Positions 40,101-47,540 are shown, counted from the first letter of the stretch. The stretch is 64,000 nucleotides of DNA from Pseudomonas farsensis (GCF_014268805.2 NZ_JABWRF020000002.1:750001-814000); one strand, 5' to 3'. Program-made: numbers and translations. Notes: a model not told the origin generated them from the letters alone.

Positions 40101-43100
40101 AACAGCGTCCACAACACCAAGCCGGACGTAAGCAACAGCATCGACGAAATTACGGGTGGTAACTACGAGAAAGTCGTCGGTGAAGGCAAGCCAGTTACTT
40201 CCGTAACTCAGGGCCCAGGCACTGAAGACACCACCGAGCTGAAGCTGACCGCCACTGGCGAAGTCGCTGAAGGCGGCAAGATCACTTACACCGCCACCTT
40301 GTCGAACCCGGCTGGCAGCGACGTAACCATCAAGCTCAGCAATGGCGAAACCATCACCATTGCCAAAGGCCAGACCGAAAACAGCATCTCGATTGATGCG
40401 CCGGCTGACGATGTCTACATCGATGCTGAGAAACTCAGCGTTACTGTGGATAAAGTGGATGGTGGTGATTTCGAGAAGCTCGAAGTCAACCCGAATCCAG
40501 CGGAAACCCAAGTCACTGACACCATCGACACTTCGACTGTCACGCTGACTGCCAGTAGCAACTCGGTAGCCGAAGGCGGCACCATCACCTACACCGCCTC
40601 CGTTAACCACGAAGTTACCGGTAGCGACCTGGTAGTGAAACTGGCTAACGGCCAGACCATCACTATCCCGGTTGGCCAGTCTTCGAGCTCGGTGGACTTC
40701 ACCGTGCCGAACAGCGTCCACACGACCAAACCGGACGTGAGCAACGCGATCACTGAAATCACGGGTGGTAACTACGAGAAAGTCGTCGGAGAAGGTAAGC
40801 CAGTTACTTCCGTGACCCAAGGTCCAGGTACTGAAGACACTACCGGGCTGAAGCTGACCGCGACCGATACCGTGGCCGAAGGCGGCAAGATCACGTACAC
40901 CGTGACCTTGACCAACCCGGCTGGCAGCGACGTCACCATCAAGCTGAGCAATGGCGAAACCATCACCATCGCCAAAGGCCAGACCGAGAACAGCATCTCC
41001 ATCAATGCCCCGGCTGATGACGTTTACATCGATGCTGAAAAACTCAGCGTCACTGTGGACAAAGCCACTGGCGGCGACTTCGAGAAGCTGGTTGTAGATA
41101 ACACGCCAGCCGTCACCCAAGTCACCGACACCATCGACACCAGCACCGTGAAGCTGACCGTAGGCACCGCTTCGGTCAACGAAGGCGGCACCGTCACCTA
41201 CACCGCCACCGTCGACAACAAAGTCACCGGCAGCGACTTGGTGCTGAAGCTCGCCAACGGCCAGTCGATCACCATTCCGGTCGGCCAAACCAGCGCAAGC
41301 GTGGATTACGTAGCGCCAAACAACCCGTACAACACCAACCCGAATCTCACCAACAGCATCACCGAGATGAAGGGCGGCAACTACGAGAAGCTGGTGAGCA
41401 CTGGCAGCCCTGTGACCGTCGTCAACGACGTGCCAGGCACCAAAGACACCACCACCCTGGCCGTCACCGCGCCAGATACCGTGGCCGAAGGCGGCAAGAT
41501 CACCTACACCGTGACCTTGTCCAACCCGGCCGGCAGCGACATGACCGTGAAGCTGAGCAACGGCGAGACAATCGCCATTGCCAAAGGCCAGTCCGAAGGC
41601 AAGATCACCATCAATGCGCCGGCTGACGACGTCTACATCGACGCCGAGAAGCTCAGCGTCACCGTGGTGCAAACCACCGGTGGTGACTTCGAGAACCTGG
41701 CGGTCAGCAGCACGCCTGCGGTCACTCAGGTGACCGACACCATCGACACCAGCACCGTGAAGCTGACTGGCACCGCTTCGGTCAACGAAGGCGGCACCAT
41801 CACCTATACCGCAACCGTTGACCACGCCGTCACCGGCAGCGCCCTGGTGCTGAAGCTTGCCAACGGCCAGTCGATCACCATTCCGGTCGGCCAAACCACC
41901 GGCAGCGTTGACTACGTAGCGCCAAACAACCCGTACAACACCAACCCGAATCTCACCAACAGCATCACCGAGATGAAGGGCGGCAACTACGAGAAGCTGG
42001 TCAGCACGGGCAGCCCGGTCACCGTGGTCAACGACACCCCGGCCACCAAGGACGTCACCACCCTGACCCTGACGGCGACCCCGTCGGTCGAGGAGGGCGG
42101 CAAGATCACCTACACCGCCACGCTGTCGAACCCGGCTGGCACCAACATGACCATCAAGTTGAGCAATGGCGAGGTCATCTCCATTGCCAAGGGTGCGTCT
42201 GTTGGCGCGATCACCATCAATGCCCCGGCGGATGACCCGTACATCGATGCAGGCACCGTGCAGGCCAAGATCGACGGTTCTACCGGGGGTGACTTCGAGC
42301 TGCTGGCGATCGATGGTTCCTACTCCGTCACCCAGGTGACCGACACCATCGACACCAGCACCGTGAAGCTGACCGCCAGCACCGCGTCGGTCAACGAAGG
42401 CGGCACCGTCACCTACACCGCCACCGTCGACAACAAAGTCACCGGCAGCGACCTGGTGCTGAAGCTCGCCAACGGCCAGTCGATCACCATTCCGGTCGGC
42501 CAGACCACCGGCAGCGTGGACTACGTCGCGCCAAACAACCCGTACAACACCAACCCGAATCTCAACAACAGCATCACCGAGATGAAGGGCGGCAACTACG
42601 AGAAGCTGGTCAGCACTGGCAGCCCGGTCACTGTCGTCAACGACGTGCCAGGCACCAAAGACACCACCACCCTGGCGGTTACCGCCCCAGGCAGCGTGGC
42701 CGAAGGCGGCAAGATCACCTATACCGTGACCTTGTCCAACCCTGCTGGCAGCGACATGACCGTCAAGCTGAGCAACGGCGAAACCGTGACCATTGCCAAA
42801 GGCCAGTCCGAAGGCAAGATCACCATCGACGCGCCAAGCGACGACGTTTATATCGATGCTGAAAAACTCAGCGTGACCGTGGTGCAAACCACCGGTGGCG
42901 ACTTCGAAAACCTGGCGGTCAGCAGCACGCCTGCGGTCACCCAGGTTACCGACACCATCGACGACACCGGCCTGAAACTGAGCGCCACGCCAAGCGTTGC
43001 CGAAGGCGGCCAGATCACCTACGTTGCCACCTTGACCAACAAGGCCGGCACCGCCATGACCGTGACCCTGAGCAATGGCGCGGTCATCAACATCGAGGCG

Positions 43101-46100
43101 GGCAAGACCACAGGTTCCATAACCGTGCCGGCGCCCGCGGATGATGTGTACATCGATGCCGGGGATGTTTCGGCGAAGATCACCGGCACCACCGGTGGCA
43201 ACTTCGAGAACCTGGTGGTCAGCAGCACCCCGGCAGTAACGGCGGTGACCGACACCATCAACCCGACCACCCTGAGCATCGGTGGCACCACTGCTGTGGC
43301 TGAAGGCGGCAATGCCACCTACACCCTGACCTTGACCAGCAAGGCTCAAACCGATGTGACCGTTAAGCTGAGCTACTCCGGCACCGCCACCAATGGCGCG
43401 GACTACACCGGTGTGGCCACCGTTGTGATCAAGGCCGGCAGCGACAAGGCCGAGTTCAGCATCCCGACGATCAAGGACAACATCACCGAAGGCACCGAGC
43501 ACTTCACCGTCAAGATCGACTCGGCGACCGGTGGCAACTTCGAGAAGCTCGACGTCAGCGGCAGTGCCGGCAGCGTCACTACGCAGATCTTCGAACCAGC
43601 CCCGGTGCTGGATCTGGACGCCAACGATTCCAGCGGCAAGACCGGCGCCGACTACCAGACCACCTTCACCGAGAACCAGCCGGGTAGCGGTGTGTCGATC
43701 GGCGACGTCGATGTGACCATCACCGACTTCGACAGCTCGCAACTGACTGGCGCCACGGTGATCCTCACCAACCGCCAGCCGGGTGATGCGCTGAACCTGG
43801 GCAACAGCGTCAATGGCATCAGCATCAACGCCAACAGCACTGAAGGCAAAGTGGTCCTGGTGCTCAGCGGCACCGCGTCGCTGGCTGACTACATCCAGGC
43901 GATCAAGAACATCACCTTCATCAACACCAGCGAAGACCCGAGCACTACGCCGCGGATCATCACGGTGACGGTGACCGATGGCGTCAACACCTCGAACACC
44001 GCCACCACCACGGTCAACGTGATCGCGGTCAACGATGCACCGACCAGCACTGGCGGTGCCGTGACCGGCGTCGAAGACACCGACCTGGTGCTGAACTGGA
44101 GCAACTTCAACGTCAGCGACGTCGATTCGCCGGTCAGCAGCCTGGGTGTCACCATCACGCAACTGCCAGGCGCTGGCACGCTGAAGCTGCTCAGCGGCAA
44201 CACCTGGGTGGACGTCAAGGCGGGCCAGACCATCAGCCAGGCCGACATCGCTGCCGGCAAGCTCAAGTTCGTGCCGCTGGCCAACCAGTCTGGCGTCGAT
44301 GCCTATGGCGGCACCGGTGTGGGCAACAAGCAGGCCGACTACGCGCAGATCAAGTACAAGCCAACCGATGGCAAGGACGCCGGTAGCGAGTCGACCTTGA
44401 AAGTCGACATCACCCCGGTGGCCGACAAGCCAGACCTGAGCATTGGCAACAACAACGTCAATTCGCTGGGCCTGACCAAGGAAACCTGGACCAGCCTCAA
44501 CGGCCTGGGTACCAACGGCAATGGCATCACCGGCGACACCCTGAAAAACGTGTTTGCCAACTCCGGCAGCGCCGGCAAGACCGAGCAGGTCACCACCGTC
44601 GACAGCGCGTCCTCCGTGACCGCCGGTACCGGCTCGAAAACCTCCGGCCTGATCTACCTGGAAGCGGGCAAGACCTACGCCTTCAGCGGCACCGCCGATG
44701 ACAGCCTGCAGATCGTCGTGGGTGGCAAGAACGTCGCCGGCGCCACCTGGGGCTCGAACAGCGGTGCCATCAGCGGCAGCTTTACGCCGACCACCAGCGG
44801 CTACTACACCCTGGAAATCTACAACGCCAACCAGAGCGGCCCTGGCAGCCTGGACGTCAACATCAAGGTAGGCAACGGCCCGGTCACCGACCTGAGCAGC
44901 GCCAACATCCCGATGTACCCGAACGTCACCGCGCTGGCCAACGCCGGTGTGACCGTTTCCGACCTGCACGGCAGCAACGGCACGGGCTACTACGACGGCT
45001 ACAAGATGAACGAAGGCGGCGAGAACGGCGCGCCGGTCAAGCTGGTGGGCATCAGCACCAACCTGACCGACACCGACGGCTCCGAGACCCTGGGCGTCAA
45101 GCTCAGCGGCATCCCGGCAGGCTCGGTGGTGGCTGACAACGCTGGCCACACCTTCACCGTCGGCACCGCCGCTGTGGACGTGACTGGCTGGAACCTGGGC
45201 AGCCTGACCATCAAGCCGCCGGCCTACTACGCTGGCCAGTTCGATGTGAAGGTCACCTCGACTGCCACCGAAAGCGTTGGCGGCAGCACCGCCACCACTG
45301 AAGGCAGCATCAAGGTCACCGTCTACCCGCAAACCTACACCACCAGCAACCTGACCTCGGGTTCCGACAACTTCAGCGGCACCGACGGCAACGATATCGT
45401 CGTCGCCGACGTCAATGGCCTGCACGTGGTACCGGGCAAGGACTACAACCTGGCGTTCATCGTCGACACCTCCGGCAGCATGGGTTCGAGCGGTGTGGAT
45501 GCGGCGAAGAAATCCCTGGAGTCGGTGTTCAAGACCCTGGCCGCCAGCGTCAAGGGCGACCAGTCGGGTACCGTGAACATCCTGCTGGTGGACTTCGCCA
45601 CCCAGGTCAAGACGTCCATCTCGGTCAACCTCAACAACGGTGGCTTGCAGACGCTGATCGATGCGCTCGGCAAACTCACCTCCGGCGGCGGTACCAACTA
45701 CGAGGACGCCTTCAAGACCACGGCCAACTGGTTCCAGAACCTGCAGAACTCCGGCAGCACCGGCAAGAACCAGACGTTCTTCATCACCGACGGCCAGCCG
45801 ACCTACTACCAGGCCAACGAGTCCACCAACCCGGCCCTGGGCTACAACGGCTCGACGCTGGACGGCTACCTGTCGTCGATCAACTACAAGCTGGGTGATA
45901 CCGTCTACCGCGGTGCGGTGGACGCCTATACCCGCGCTACCATCGATGCCAACGGCAACTTGAAGGTTGAGTACAAGTATGGCAACAGCTGGTACAACTT
46001 CGGCTCTGGGGTCATCCACTCCGAAGGCAATGGTGGTTTCGAGGTGTCGACCTTGGCCGGCACTGGCAGCAGCACTGACTCGGCAACGCTGAGCAACTCT

Positions 46101-47021
46101 CTGGACAGCTTCAAGCTGCTCTCGGGGCTGTCCAACGTCGAGGCTATCGGGCTGAACGGCGACGTCAAGGCCAGCGACCTGAAGCCGTACGACTCCGATG
46201 GCGTGACCCAGACCAACATCGACCCGAGCAAACTGGCCGAGGCCATCCTCGGCCACACCGAAGCCACGCTGCCGGGTAACGACACGGTCAGCGGCGGTGA
46301 TGGCAATGACATCATCTTCGGCGACCTGGTGACCTTCGATGGCATCGCCGGTACTGGCGTAGAAGCTATCCAGGCCTATGTGGCGGGCAAGCTGGGCGTG
46401 GACGCGGGCGATGTCGATGCGCGGGCGATGCACAAGTACGTCAGCGAGCACTACACCGAGTTCGACGTGTCGCGCACCAATGACGGTGCCGACACCCTGC
46501 TTGGCGGTGCTGGCGACGACATCATCTTTGGCCAGGGCGGCAACGACTACATCGATGGTGGCAAGGGCAACGACATCCTGCTGGGCGGTAGCGGCAACGA
46601 CATCCTCATCGGTGGCGAAGGCAATGACCTGCTGTTTGGCGGTGCCGGCAACGACACCCTGATCGGCGGCAAAGGCAACGACATCATGGCCGGTGGCAGC
46701 GGCGCCGATACCTTCGTGTGGAAGGCCGGTGACCTGGGCAACGACGTGATCAAGGACTTCAACGTCAAGGAAGGCGACCGCCTCGACCTCAGCGACCTGC
46801 TGCAGGGCGAGAAGGCCAGCACCATCGACAACTACCTGAAGATCACCACGGTCAATGGCGAATCGACCCTGCAGGTGAGCACTGAAGGCAAGCTAAACGC
46901 CGCTGGCGGCCTTGGCAATGCCGACGTGACCATCAAGCTTGAAGGGGTCAACTGGTCCAACACCACGATCAACTCGTTGATCAGCGGTGCCGACCCGACC
47001 ATCAAGATCGACAACAACTGA
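28122..47021 (+). CDS. lapA: LapA giant biofilm adhesin
   Basis: A 6299-residue surface adhesin exported by LapEBC. Residues 1-106 are the retention module. The LapG cleavage motif TAAG at 107-110 puts the cut between Ala108 and Ala109, as in characterised LapA. From about residue 180 to 5050 runs a tandem array of immunoglobulin-like repeats with a 203-residue period (106-residue A half starting TIDTSTVTLTA, 97-residue B half starting TTELKLTA). A Calx-beta-like repeat (about 5047-5150) and cadherin/PA14-like regions follow. A von Willebrand A domain has MIDAS DTSGS at 5782-5786. About eight RTX nonapeptides (GGxGNDxLx) lie near 6050-6200, and the end is a type I secretion signal. The array is shorter than in the largest known LapA. 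Start: ATG with GGAG. Confidence 0.97.
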   Translation: MSTVVAIVKSIVGQVFAVSPEGIRRVLIEGDRLLAGEHVETGAGGAVTLELADGRMLDLGRDSQWSADAPDSSTDLSLASAEAAPSVEELQQAIAAGADPTTDLEATAAGPTAAGSGGAVGGGHSFVLLEETAGVVDPTIGFQTAPIGFATGLNTLEIGGQDTTTAAAGATAVTPPPVPTDVVLSATPSITEAGGVIVYTATVGQAPTSALTVTLSNGAVIVIPPGQTSGTVNVEIAPNDTPYIDASELSAHITGTSGGTGLIVTIDPTPAVTQITDTIDTTTATLTATPSVDEGGVITYTVSVNNPVTGSDLVVKLANGQTVTIEVGKSSGTAEYTVPNSIYATKPDVSNGITEISGGNYEKIVGEGKPVTTVTQGPGTEDTTELKLTATGEVAEGGKITYTATLSNPAGSDVTIKLSNGETTTIAKGQTENSISIDAPADDVYIDAEKLSVTVDKVDGGDFEKLEVNPTPAETQVTDTIDTSTVTLTASSNSVAEGGTITYTASVNHEVTGSDLVVKLANGQTITIPVGQSSSSVDFTVPNSVHNTKPDVSNSIDEISGGNYEKVVGEGKPVTSVTQGPGTEDTTELKLTATGEVAEGGKITYTATLSNPAGSDVTIKLSNGETITIAKGQTENSISIDAPADDVYIDAEKLSVTVDKVDGGDFEKLEVNPTPAETQVTDTIDTSTVTLTASNNSVAEGGTITYTASVNHEVTGSDLVVKLANGQTITIPVGQSSSSVDYTVPNSVHTTKPDVSNAITEITGGNYEKVVGEGKPVTSVTQGPGTEDTTELKLTATGEVAEGGKITYTATLSNPAGSDVTIKLSNGETITIAKGQTENSISIDAPADDVYIDAEKLSVTVDKVDGGDFEKLEVNPTPAETQVTDTIDTSTVTLTASSSSVAEGGTITYTASVNHEVTGSDLVVKLANGQTITIPVGQSSSSVDFTVPNSVHTTKPDVSNAITEITGGNYEKVVGEGKPVTSVTQGPGTEDTTELKLTATDTVAEGGKITYTVTLTNPAGSDVTVKLSNGETITIAKGQTENSISIDAPADDVYIDAEKLSVTVDKATGGDFEKLVVDNTPAVTEVTDTIDTSTVTLTANSNSVAEGGTITYTASVNHEVTGSDLVVKLANGQTITIPVGQSSSSVDYTVPNSVHNTKPDVSNSIDEITGGNYEKVVGEGKPVTSVTQGPGTEDTTELKLTATGEVAEGGKITYTATLSNPAGSDVTIKLSNGETITIAKGQTENSISIDAPADDVYIDAEKLSVTVDKVDGGDFEKLEVNPTPAETQVTDTIDTSTVTLTASSNSVAEGGTITYTASVNHEVTGSDLVVKLANGQTITIPVGQSSSSVDFTVPNSVHNTKPDVSNSIDEITGGNYEKVVGEGKPVTSVTQGPGTEDTTELKLTATGEVAEGGKITYTATLSNPAGSDVTIKLSNGETITIAKGQTENSISIDAPADDVYIDAEKLSVTVDKVDGGDFEKLEVNPTPAETQVTDTIDTSTVTLTASSNSVAEDGTITYTASVNHEVTGSDLVVKLANGQTITIPVGQSSSSVDFTVPNSVHTTKPDVSNAITEITGGNYEKVVGEGKPVTSVTQGPGTEDTTELKLTATGEVAEGGKITYTATLSNPAGSDVTIKLSNGETITIAKGQTENSISIDAPADDVYIDAEKLSVTVDKVDGGDFEKLEVNPTPAETQVTDTIDTSTVTLTASSNSVAEGGTITYTASVNHEVTGSDLVVKLANGQTITIPVGQSSSSVDFTVPNSVHNTKPDVSNSIDEITGGNYEKVVGEGKPVTSVTQGPGTEDTTELKLTATGEVAEGGKITYTATLSNPAGSDVTIKLSNGETITIAKGQTENSISIDAPADDVYIDAEKLSVTVDKVDGGDFEKLEVNPTPAETQVTDTIDTSTVTLTASNNSVAEGGTITYTASVNHEVTGSDLVVKLANGQTITIPVGQSSSSVDYTVPNSVHTTKPDVSNAITEITGGNYEKVVGEGKPVTSVTQGPGTEDTTELKLTATGEVAEGGKITYTATLSNPAGSDVTVKLSNGETITIAKGQTENSISIDAPADDVYIDAEKLSVTVDKATGGDFEKLVVDNTPAVTEVTDTIDTSTVTLTASSNSVAEGGTITYTASVNHEVTGSDLVVKLANGQTITIPVGQSSSSVDYTVPNSVHTTKPDVSNAITEITGGNYEKVVGEGKPVTSVTQGPGTEDTTELKLTATGEVAEGGKITYTATLSNPAGSDVTIKLSNGETITIAKGQTESSISIDAPADDVYIDAEKLSVTVDKVDGGNFEKLEVNPTPAETQVTDTIDTSTVTLTASSSSVAEGGTITYTASVNHEVTGSDLVVKLANGQTITIPVGQSSSSVDFTVPNSVHNTKPDVSNAITEITGGNYEKVVGEGKPVTSVTQGSGTEDTTELKLTATGEVAEGGKITYTATLSNPAGSDVTIKLSNGETITIAKGQTENSISINAPADDVYIDAEKLSVTVDKADGGDFEKLVVDKTPAVTDVTDTIDTSTVTLTASNGPVAEGSTITYTASVNHEVTGSDLVVKLANGQTITIPVGQSSSSVDYTVPSTVHATKPDASNSITEITGGNYEKVVGEGKPTTVVIGNPATDDTTELKLTATDTVAEGGKITYTVTLTNPAGSDMTVKLSNGETITIAKGQTENSISIDAPADDVYIDAETLSVTVDKTTGGDFAKLVVDGTPAQTQVTDTIDTSTVTLTASSNSVAEGGTITYTASVNHEVTGSDLVVKLANGQTITIPVGQSSSSVDFTVPNSVHNTKPDVSNAITEITGGNYEKVVGEGKPVTSVTQGPGTEDTTELKLTATGEVAEGGKITYTVTLTNPAGSDVTVKLSNGETITIAKGQTENSISIDAPADDVYIDAEKLSVTVDKVDGGDFEKLEVNPTPAETQVTDTIDTSTVTLTANSNSVAEGGTITYTASVNHEVTGSDLVVKLANGQTITIPVGQSSSSVDFTVPNSVHTTKPDVSNAITEITGGNYEKVVGEGKPVTSVTQGPGTEDTTELKLTATDTVAEGGKITYTVTLTNPAGSDVTVKLSNGETITIAKGQTENSISIDAPADDVYIDAEKLSVTVDKVDGGDFEKLEVNPTPAETQVTDTIDTSTVTLTASSNSVAEGGTITYTASVNHEVTGSDLVVKLANGQTITIPVGQSSSSVDFTVPNSVHTTKPDVSNAITEITGGNYEKVVGEGKPVTSVTQGPGTEDTTELKLTATDTVAEGGKITYTATLSNPAGSDVTIKLSNGETITIAKGQTENSISIDAPADDVYIDAEKLSVTVDKVDGGDFEKLEVNPTPAETQVTDTIDTSTVTLTASSSSVAEGGTITYTASVNHEVTGSDLVVKLANGQTITIPVGQSSSSVDYTVPNSVHTTKPDVSNAITEITGGNYEKVVGESKPVTSVTQGPGTEDTTELKLTATGEVAEGGKITYTATLSNPAGSDVTIKLSNGETITIAKGQTESSISIDAPADDVYIDAEKLSVTVDKVDGGDFEKLEVNPAPAETQVTDTIDTSTVTLTASSNSVAEGGTITYTASVNHEVTGSDLVVKLANGQTITIPVGQSSSSVDYTVPNSVHTTKPDVSNAITEITGGNYEKVVGEGKPVTSVTQGPGTEDTTELKLTATDTVAEGGKITYTATLSNPAGSDVTIKLSNGETITIAKGQTESSISIDAPADDVYIDAEKLSVTVDKVDGGDFEKLEVNPTPAETQVTDTIDTSTVTLTASNSSVAEGGTITYTASVNHEVTGSDLVVKLANGQTITIPVGQSSSSVDFTVPNSVHTTKPDVSNAITEITGGNYEKVVGEGKPVTSVTQGPGTEDTTELKLTATDTVAEGGKITYTVTLTNPAGSDVTVKLSNGETITIAKGQTENSISIDAPADDVYIDAEKLSVTVDKATGGDFEKLVVDNTPAVTEVTDTIDTSTVTLTASSNSVAEGGTITYTASVNHEVTGSDLVVKLANGQTITIPVGQSSSSVDFTVPNSVHNTKPDVSNSIDEITGGNYEKVVGEGKPVTSVTQGPGTEDTTELKLTATGEVAEGGKITYTATLSNPAGSDVTIKLSNGETITIAKGQTENSISIDAPADDVYIDAEKLSVTVDKVDGGDFEKLEVNPNPAETQVTDTIDTSTVTLTASSNSVAEGGTITYTASVNHEVTGSDLVVKLANGQTITIPVGQSSSSVDFTVPNSVHTTKPDVSNAITEITGGNYEKVVGEGKPVTSVTQGPGTEDTTGLKLTATDTVAEGGKITYTVTLTNPAGSDVTIKLSNGETITIAKGQTENSISINAPADDVYIDAEKLSVTVDKATGGDFEKLVVDNTPAVTQVTDTIDTSTVKLTVGTASVNEGGTVTYTATVDNKVTGSDLVLKLANGQSITIPVGQTSASVDYVAPNNPYNTNPNLTNSITEMKGGNYEKLVSTGSPVTVVNDVPGTKDTTTLAVTAPDTVAEGGKITYTVTLSNPAGSDMTVKLSNGETIAIAKGQSEGKITINAPADDVYIDAEKLSVTVVQTTGGDFENLAVSSTPAVTQVTDTIDTSTVKLTGTASVNEGGTITYTATVDHAVTGSALVLKLANGQSITIPVGQTTGSVDYVAPNNPYNTNPNLTNSITEMKGGNYEKLVSTGSPVTVVNDTPATKDVTTLTLTATPSVEEGGKITYTATLSNPAGTNMTIKLSNGEVISIAKGASVGAITINAPADDPYIDAGTVQAKIDGSTGGDFELLAIDGSYSVTQVTDTIDTSTVKLTASTASVNEGGTVTYTATVDNKVTGSDLVLKLANGQSITIPVGQTTGSVDYVAPNNPYNTNPNLNNSITEMKGGNYEKLVSTGSPVTVVNDVPGTKDTTTLAVTAPGSVAEGGKITYTVTLSNPAGSDMTVKLSNGETVTIAKGQSEGKITIDAPSDDVYIDAEKLSVTVVQTTGGDFENLAVSSTPAVTQVTDTIDDTGLKLSATPSVAEGGQITYVATLTNKAGTAMTVTLSNGAVINIEAGKTTGSITVPAPADDVYIDAGDVSAKITGTTGGNFENLVVSSTPAVTAVTDTINPTTLSIGGTTAVAEGGNATYTLTLTSKAQTDVTVKLSYSGTATNGADYTGVATVVIKAGSDKAEFSIPTIKDNITEGTEHFTVKIDSATGGNFEKLDVSGSAGSVTTQIFEPAPVLDLDANDSSGKTGADYQTTFTENQPGSGVSIGDVDVTITDFDSSQLTGATVILTNRQPGDALNLGNSVNGISINANSTEGKVVLVLSGTASLADYIQAIKNITFINTSEDPSTTPRIITVTVTDGVNTSNTATTTVNVIAVNDAPTSTGGAVTGVEDTDLVLNWSNFNVSDVDSPVSSLGVTITQLPGAGTLKLLSGNTWVDVKAGQTISQADIAAGKLKFVPLANQSGVDAYGGTGVGNKQADYAQIKYKPTDGKDAGSESTLKVDITPVADKPDLSIGNNNVNSLGLTKETWTSLNGLGTNGNGITGDTLKNVFANSGSAGKTEQVTTVDSASSVTAGTGSKTSGLIYLEAGKTYAFSGTADDSLQIVVGGKNVAGATWGSNSGAISGSFTPTTSGYYTLEIYNANQSGPGSLDVNIKVGNGPVTDLSSANIPMYPNVTALANAGVTVSDLHGSNGTGYYDGYKMNEGGENGAPVKLVGISTNLTDTDGSETLGVKLSGIPAGSVVADNAGHTFTVGTAAVDVTGWNLGSLTIKPPAYYAGQFDVKVTSTATESVGGSTATTEGSIKVTVYPQTYTTSNLTSGSDNFSGTDGNDIVVADVNGLHVVPGKDYNLAFIVDTSGSMGSSGVDAAKKSLESVFKTLAASVKGDQSGTVNILLVDFATQVKTSISVNLNNGGLQTLIDALGKLTSGGGTNYEDAFKTTANWFQNLQNSGSTGKNQTFFITDGQPTYYQANESTNPALGYNGSTLDGYLSSINYKLGDTVYRGAVDAYTRATIDANGNLKVEYKYGNSWYNFGSGVIHSEGNGGFEVSTLAGTGSSTDSATLSNSLDSFKLLSGLSNVEAIGLNGDVKASDLKPYDSDGVTQTNIDPSKLAEAILGHTEATLPGNDTVSGGDGNDIIFGDLVTFDGIAGTGVEAIQAYVAGKLGVDAGDVDARAMHKYVSEHYTEFDVSRTNDGADTLLGGAGDDIIFGQGGNDYIDGGKGNDILLGGSGNDILIGGEGNDLLFGGAGNDTLIGGKGNDIMAGGSGADTFVWKAGDLGNDVIKDFNVKEGDRLDLSDLLQGEKASTIDNYLKITTVNGESTLQVSTEGKLNAAGGLGNADVTIKLEGVNWSNTTINSLISGADPTIKIDNN
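28440..28451 (+). other. LapG cleavage site codons (TAAG)
   Basis: Codons for Thr107-Ala108-Ala109-Gly110 within EATAAGPTAAG. A second TAAG follows at residues 112-115 in the sequence PTAAGSG, so two candidate sites lie five residues apart. Confidence 0.85.
28960..43255 (+). repeat. Tandem repeat array in lapA, 609-bp period
   Basis: About 23 A-type and 24 B-type half-repeats alternate. The period is exactly 609 bp for 20 consecutive units (the codons for NGE in SNGETITIAKG recur from 29380 to 41560 at multiples of 609). Central units are almost identical in DNA; the first units and the last four are divergent. A single B-like repeat precedes the array at about 28660-28960. Confidence 0.95.
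46270..46720 (+). repeat. RTX calcium-binding repeats in lapA
   Basis: Codes for GGDGNDIIFGD, GGAGDDIIFGQ, GGNDYIDGG, KGNDILLGG, SGNDILIGG, EGNDLLFGG, AGNDTLIGG and KGNDIMAGG. Such repeats fold on calcium outside the cell and help type I secretion. Confidence 0.93.
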
Positions 47022-47030
47022 CCCTCGTTC

Positions 47031-47060
47031 CCGCTGGCGGCCTTTACCGGCCGCCAGCGG
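47031..47060 (+). terminator. Strong hairpin after lapA
   Basis: CCGCTGGCGGCC and GGCCGCCAGCGG form a perfect 12-bp stem with loop TTTACC, 10 bases after the stop. No long T-tract follows, so it may act by stabilising the end of the mRNA or as an imperfect terminator. Confidence 0.65.
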
Positions 47061-47163
47061 GGCGTTGGGCTTTCCCGCTCATCGCTTGACGCGCATACTC
47101 GCGCGCCGGGGCTGCGTGCCCGGGAACTTCGCCTATGCTGCTGACTACCAAGAAGGAATCACC

Positions 47164-47523
47164 GTGACGAGGGACGAGGCCATGTTCTACGTGCAACGCG
47201 ACGCCGAGGGCGGGTTGCTGCGAGTAGAAGCCGCTGCTTTTGACGAAAGTACCGAGACGTTGCCAGCCGATCACGCTGAAATTCAGGAGTGGTTTGCCGA
47301 CGATGTGGTCGAGAACAGCCTTCGTCAGCTAAAGCAGAGCGACCTGGACATGATCCGGGTGCTTGAAGACTTGATCGAGGTGCTGACCACCAAAGGGGTG
47401 ATCAGCATCACGGATTTGCCAGCTGGTGCGCAGTCCAAGCTGCTCAACCGCTCCACAGCGCGTAAGGCGCTGGGCAGTTTGACCAATCTGATCGAAGAAG
47501 AAGACGAGCAAGGGTTGATCTGA
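47164..47523 (+). CDS. Conserved small protein of unknown function
   Basis: A 119-residue acidic protein from GTG 47164, with AAGGAA upstream. It has no signal peptide or TM segment. The middle is helical (SLRQLKQSDLDMIRVLEDLIEVLTTKG quoted in part: LDMIRVLEDLIEVL). Close homologs in Pseudomonas are often labelled tryptophan synthase beta subunit, but the protein is far too short and lacks any PLP-binding lysine motif, so that name should not be used. It stands alone between the lapA terminator and a REP doublet. Confidence 0.8.
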   Translation: MTRDEAMFYVQRDAEGGLLRVEAAAFDESTETLPADHAEIQEWFADDVVENSLRQLKQSDLDMIRVLEDLIEVLTTKGVISITDLPAGAQSKLLNRSTARKALGSLTNLIEEEDEQGLI

Positions 47524-47540
47524 GGCCAAAGTCACCACAC

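Noticed and set aside
28960..43255. Regular repeats as a possible CRISPR array
   Set aside because: The unit is 609 bp, is coding, and has no short repeat with unique spacers.
28029..46451. Two very long minus-strand open frames (2403 and 3702 residues) opposite lapA
   Set aside because: They mirror the lapA repeats: the 609-bp period is a multiple of three, so an open antisense frame in one unit stays open in all. The break between them at 35241-35343 comes from one base change (GGCCCAGGC to GGCTCAGGC near 35343), showing the frame is not protected. There is no ribosome site or family match.
47164..47523. Tryptophan synthase beta subunit, a name often given to this small protein
   Set aside because: 119 residues cannot hold the PLP enzyme, and no PLP lysine motif is present.
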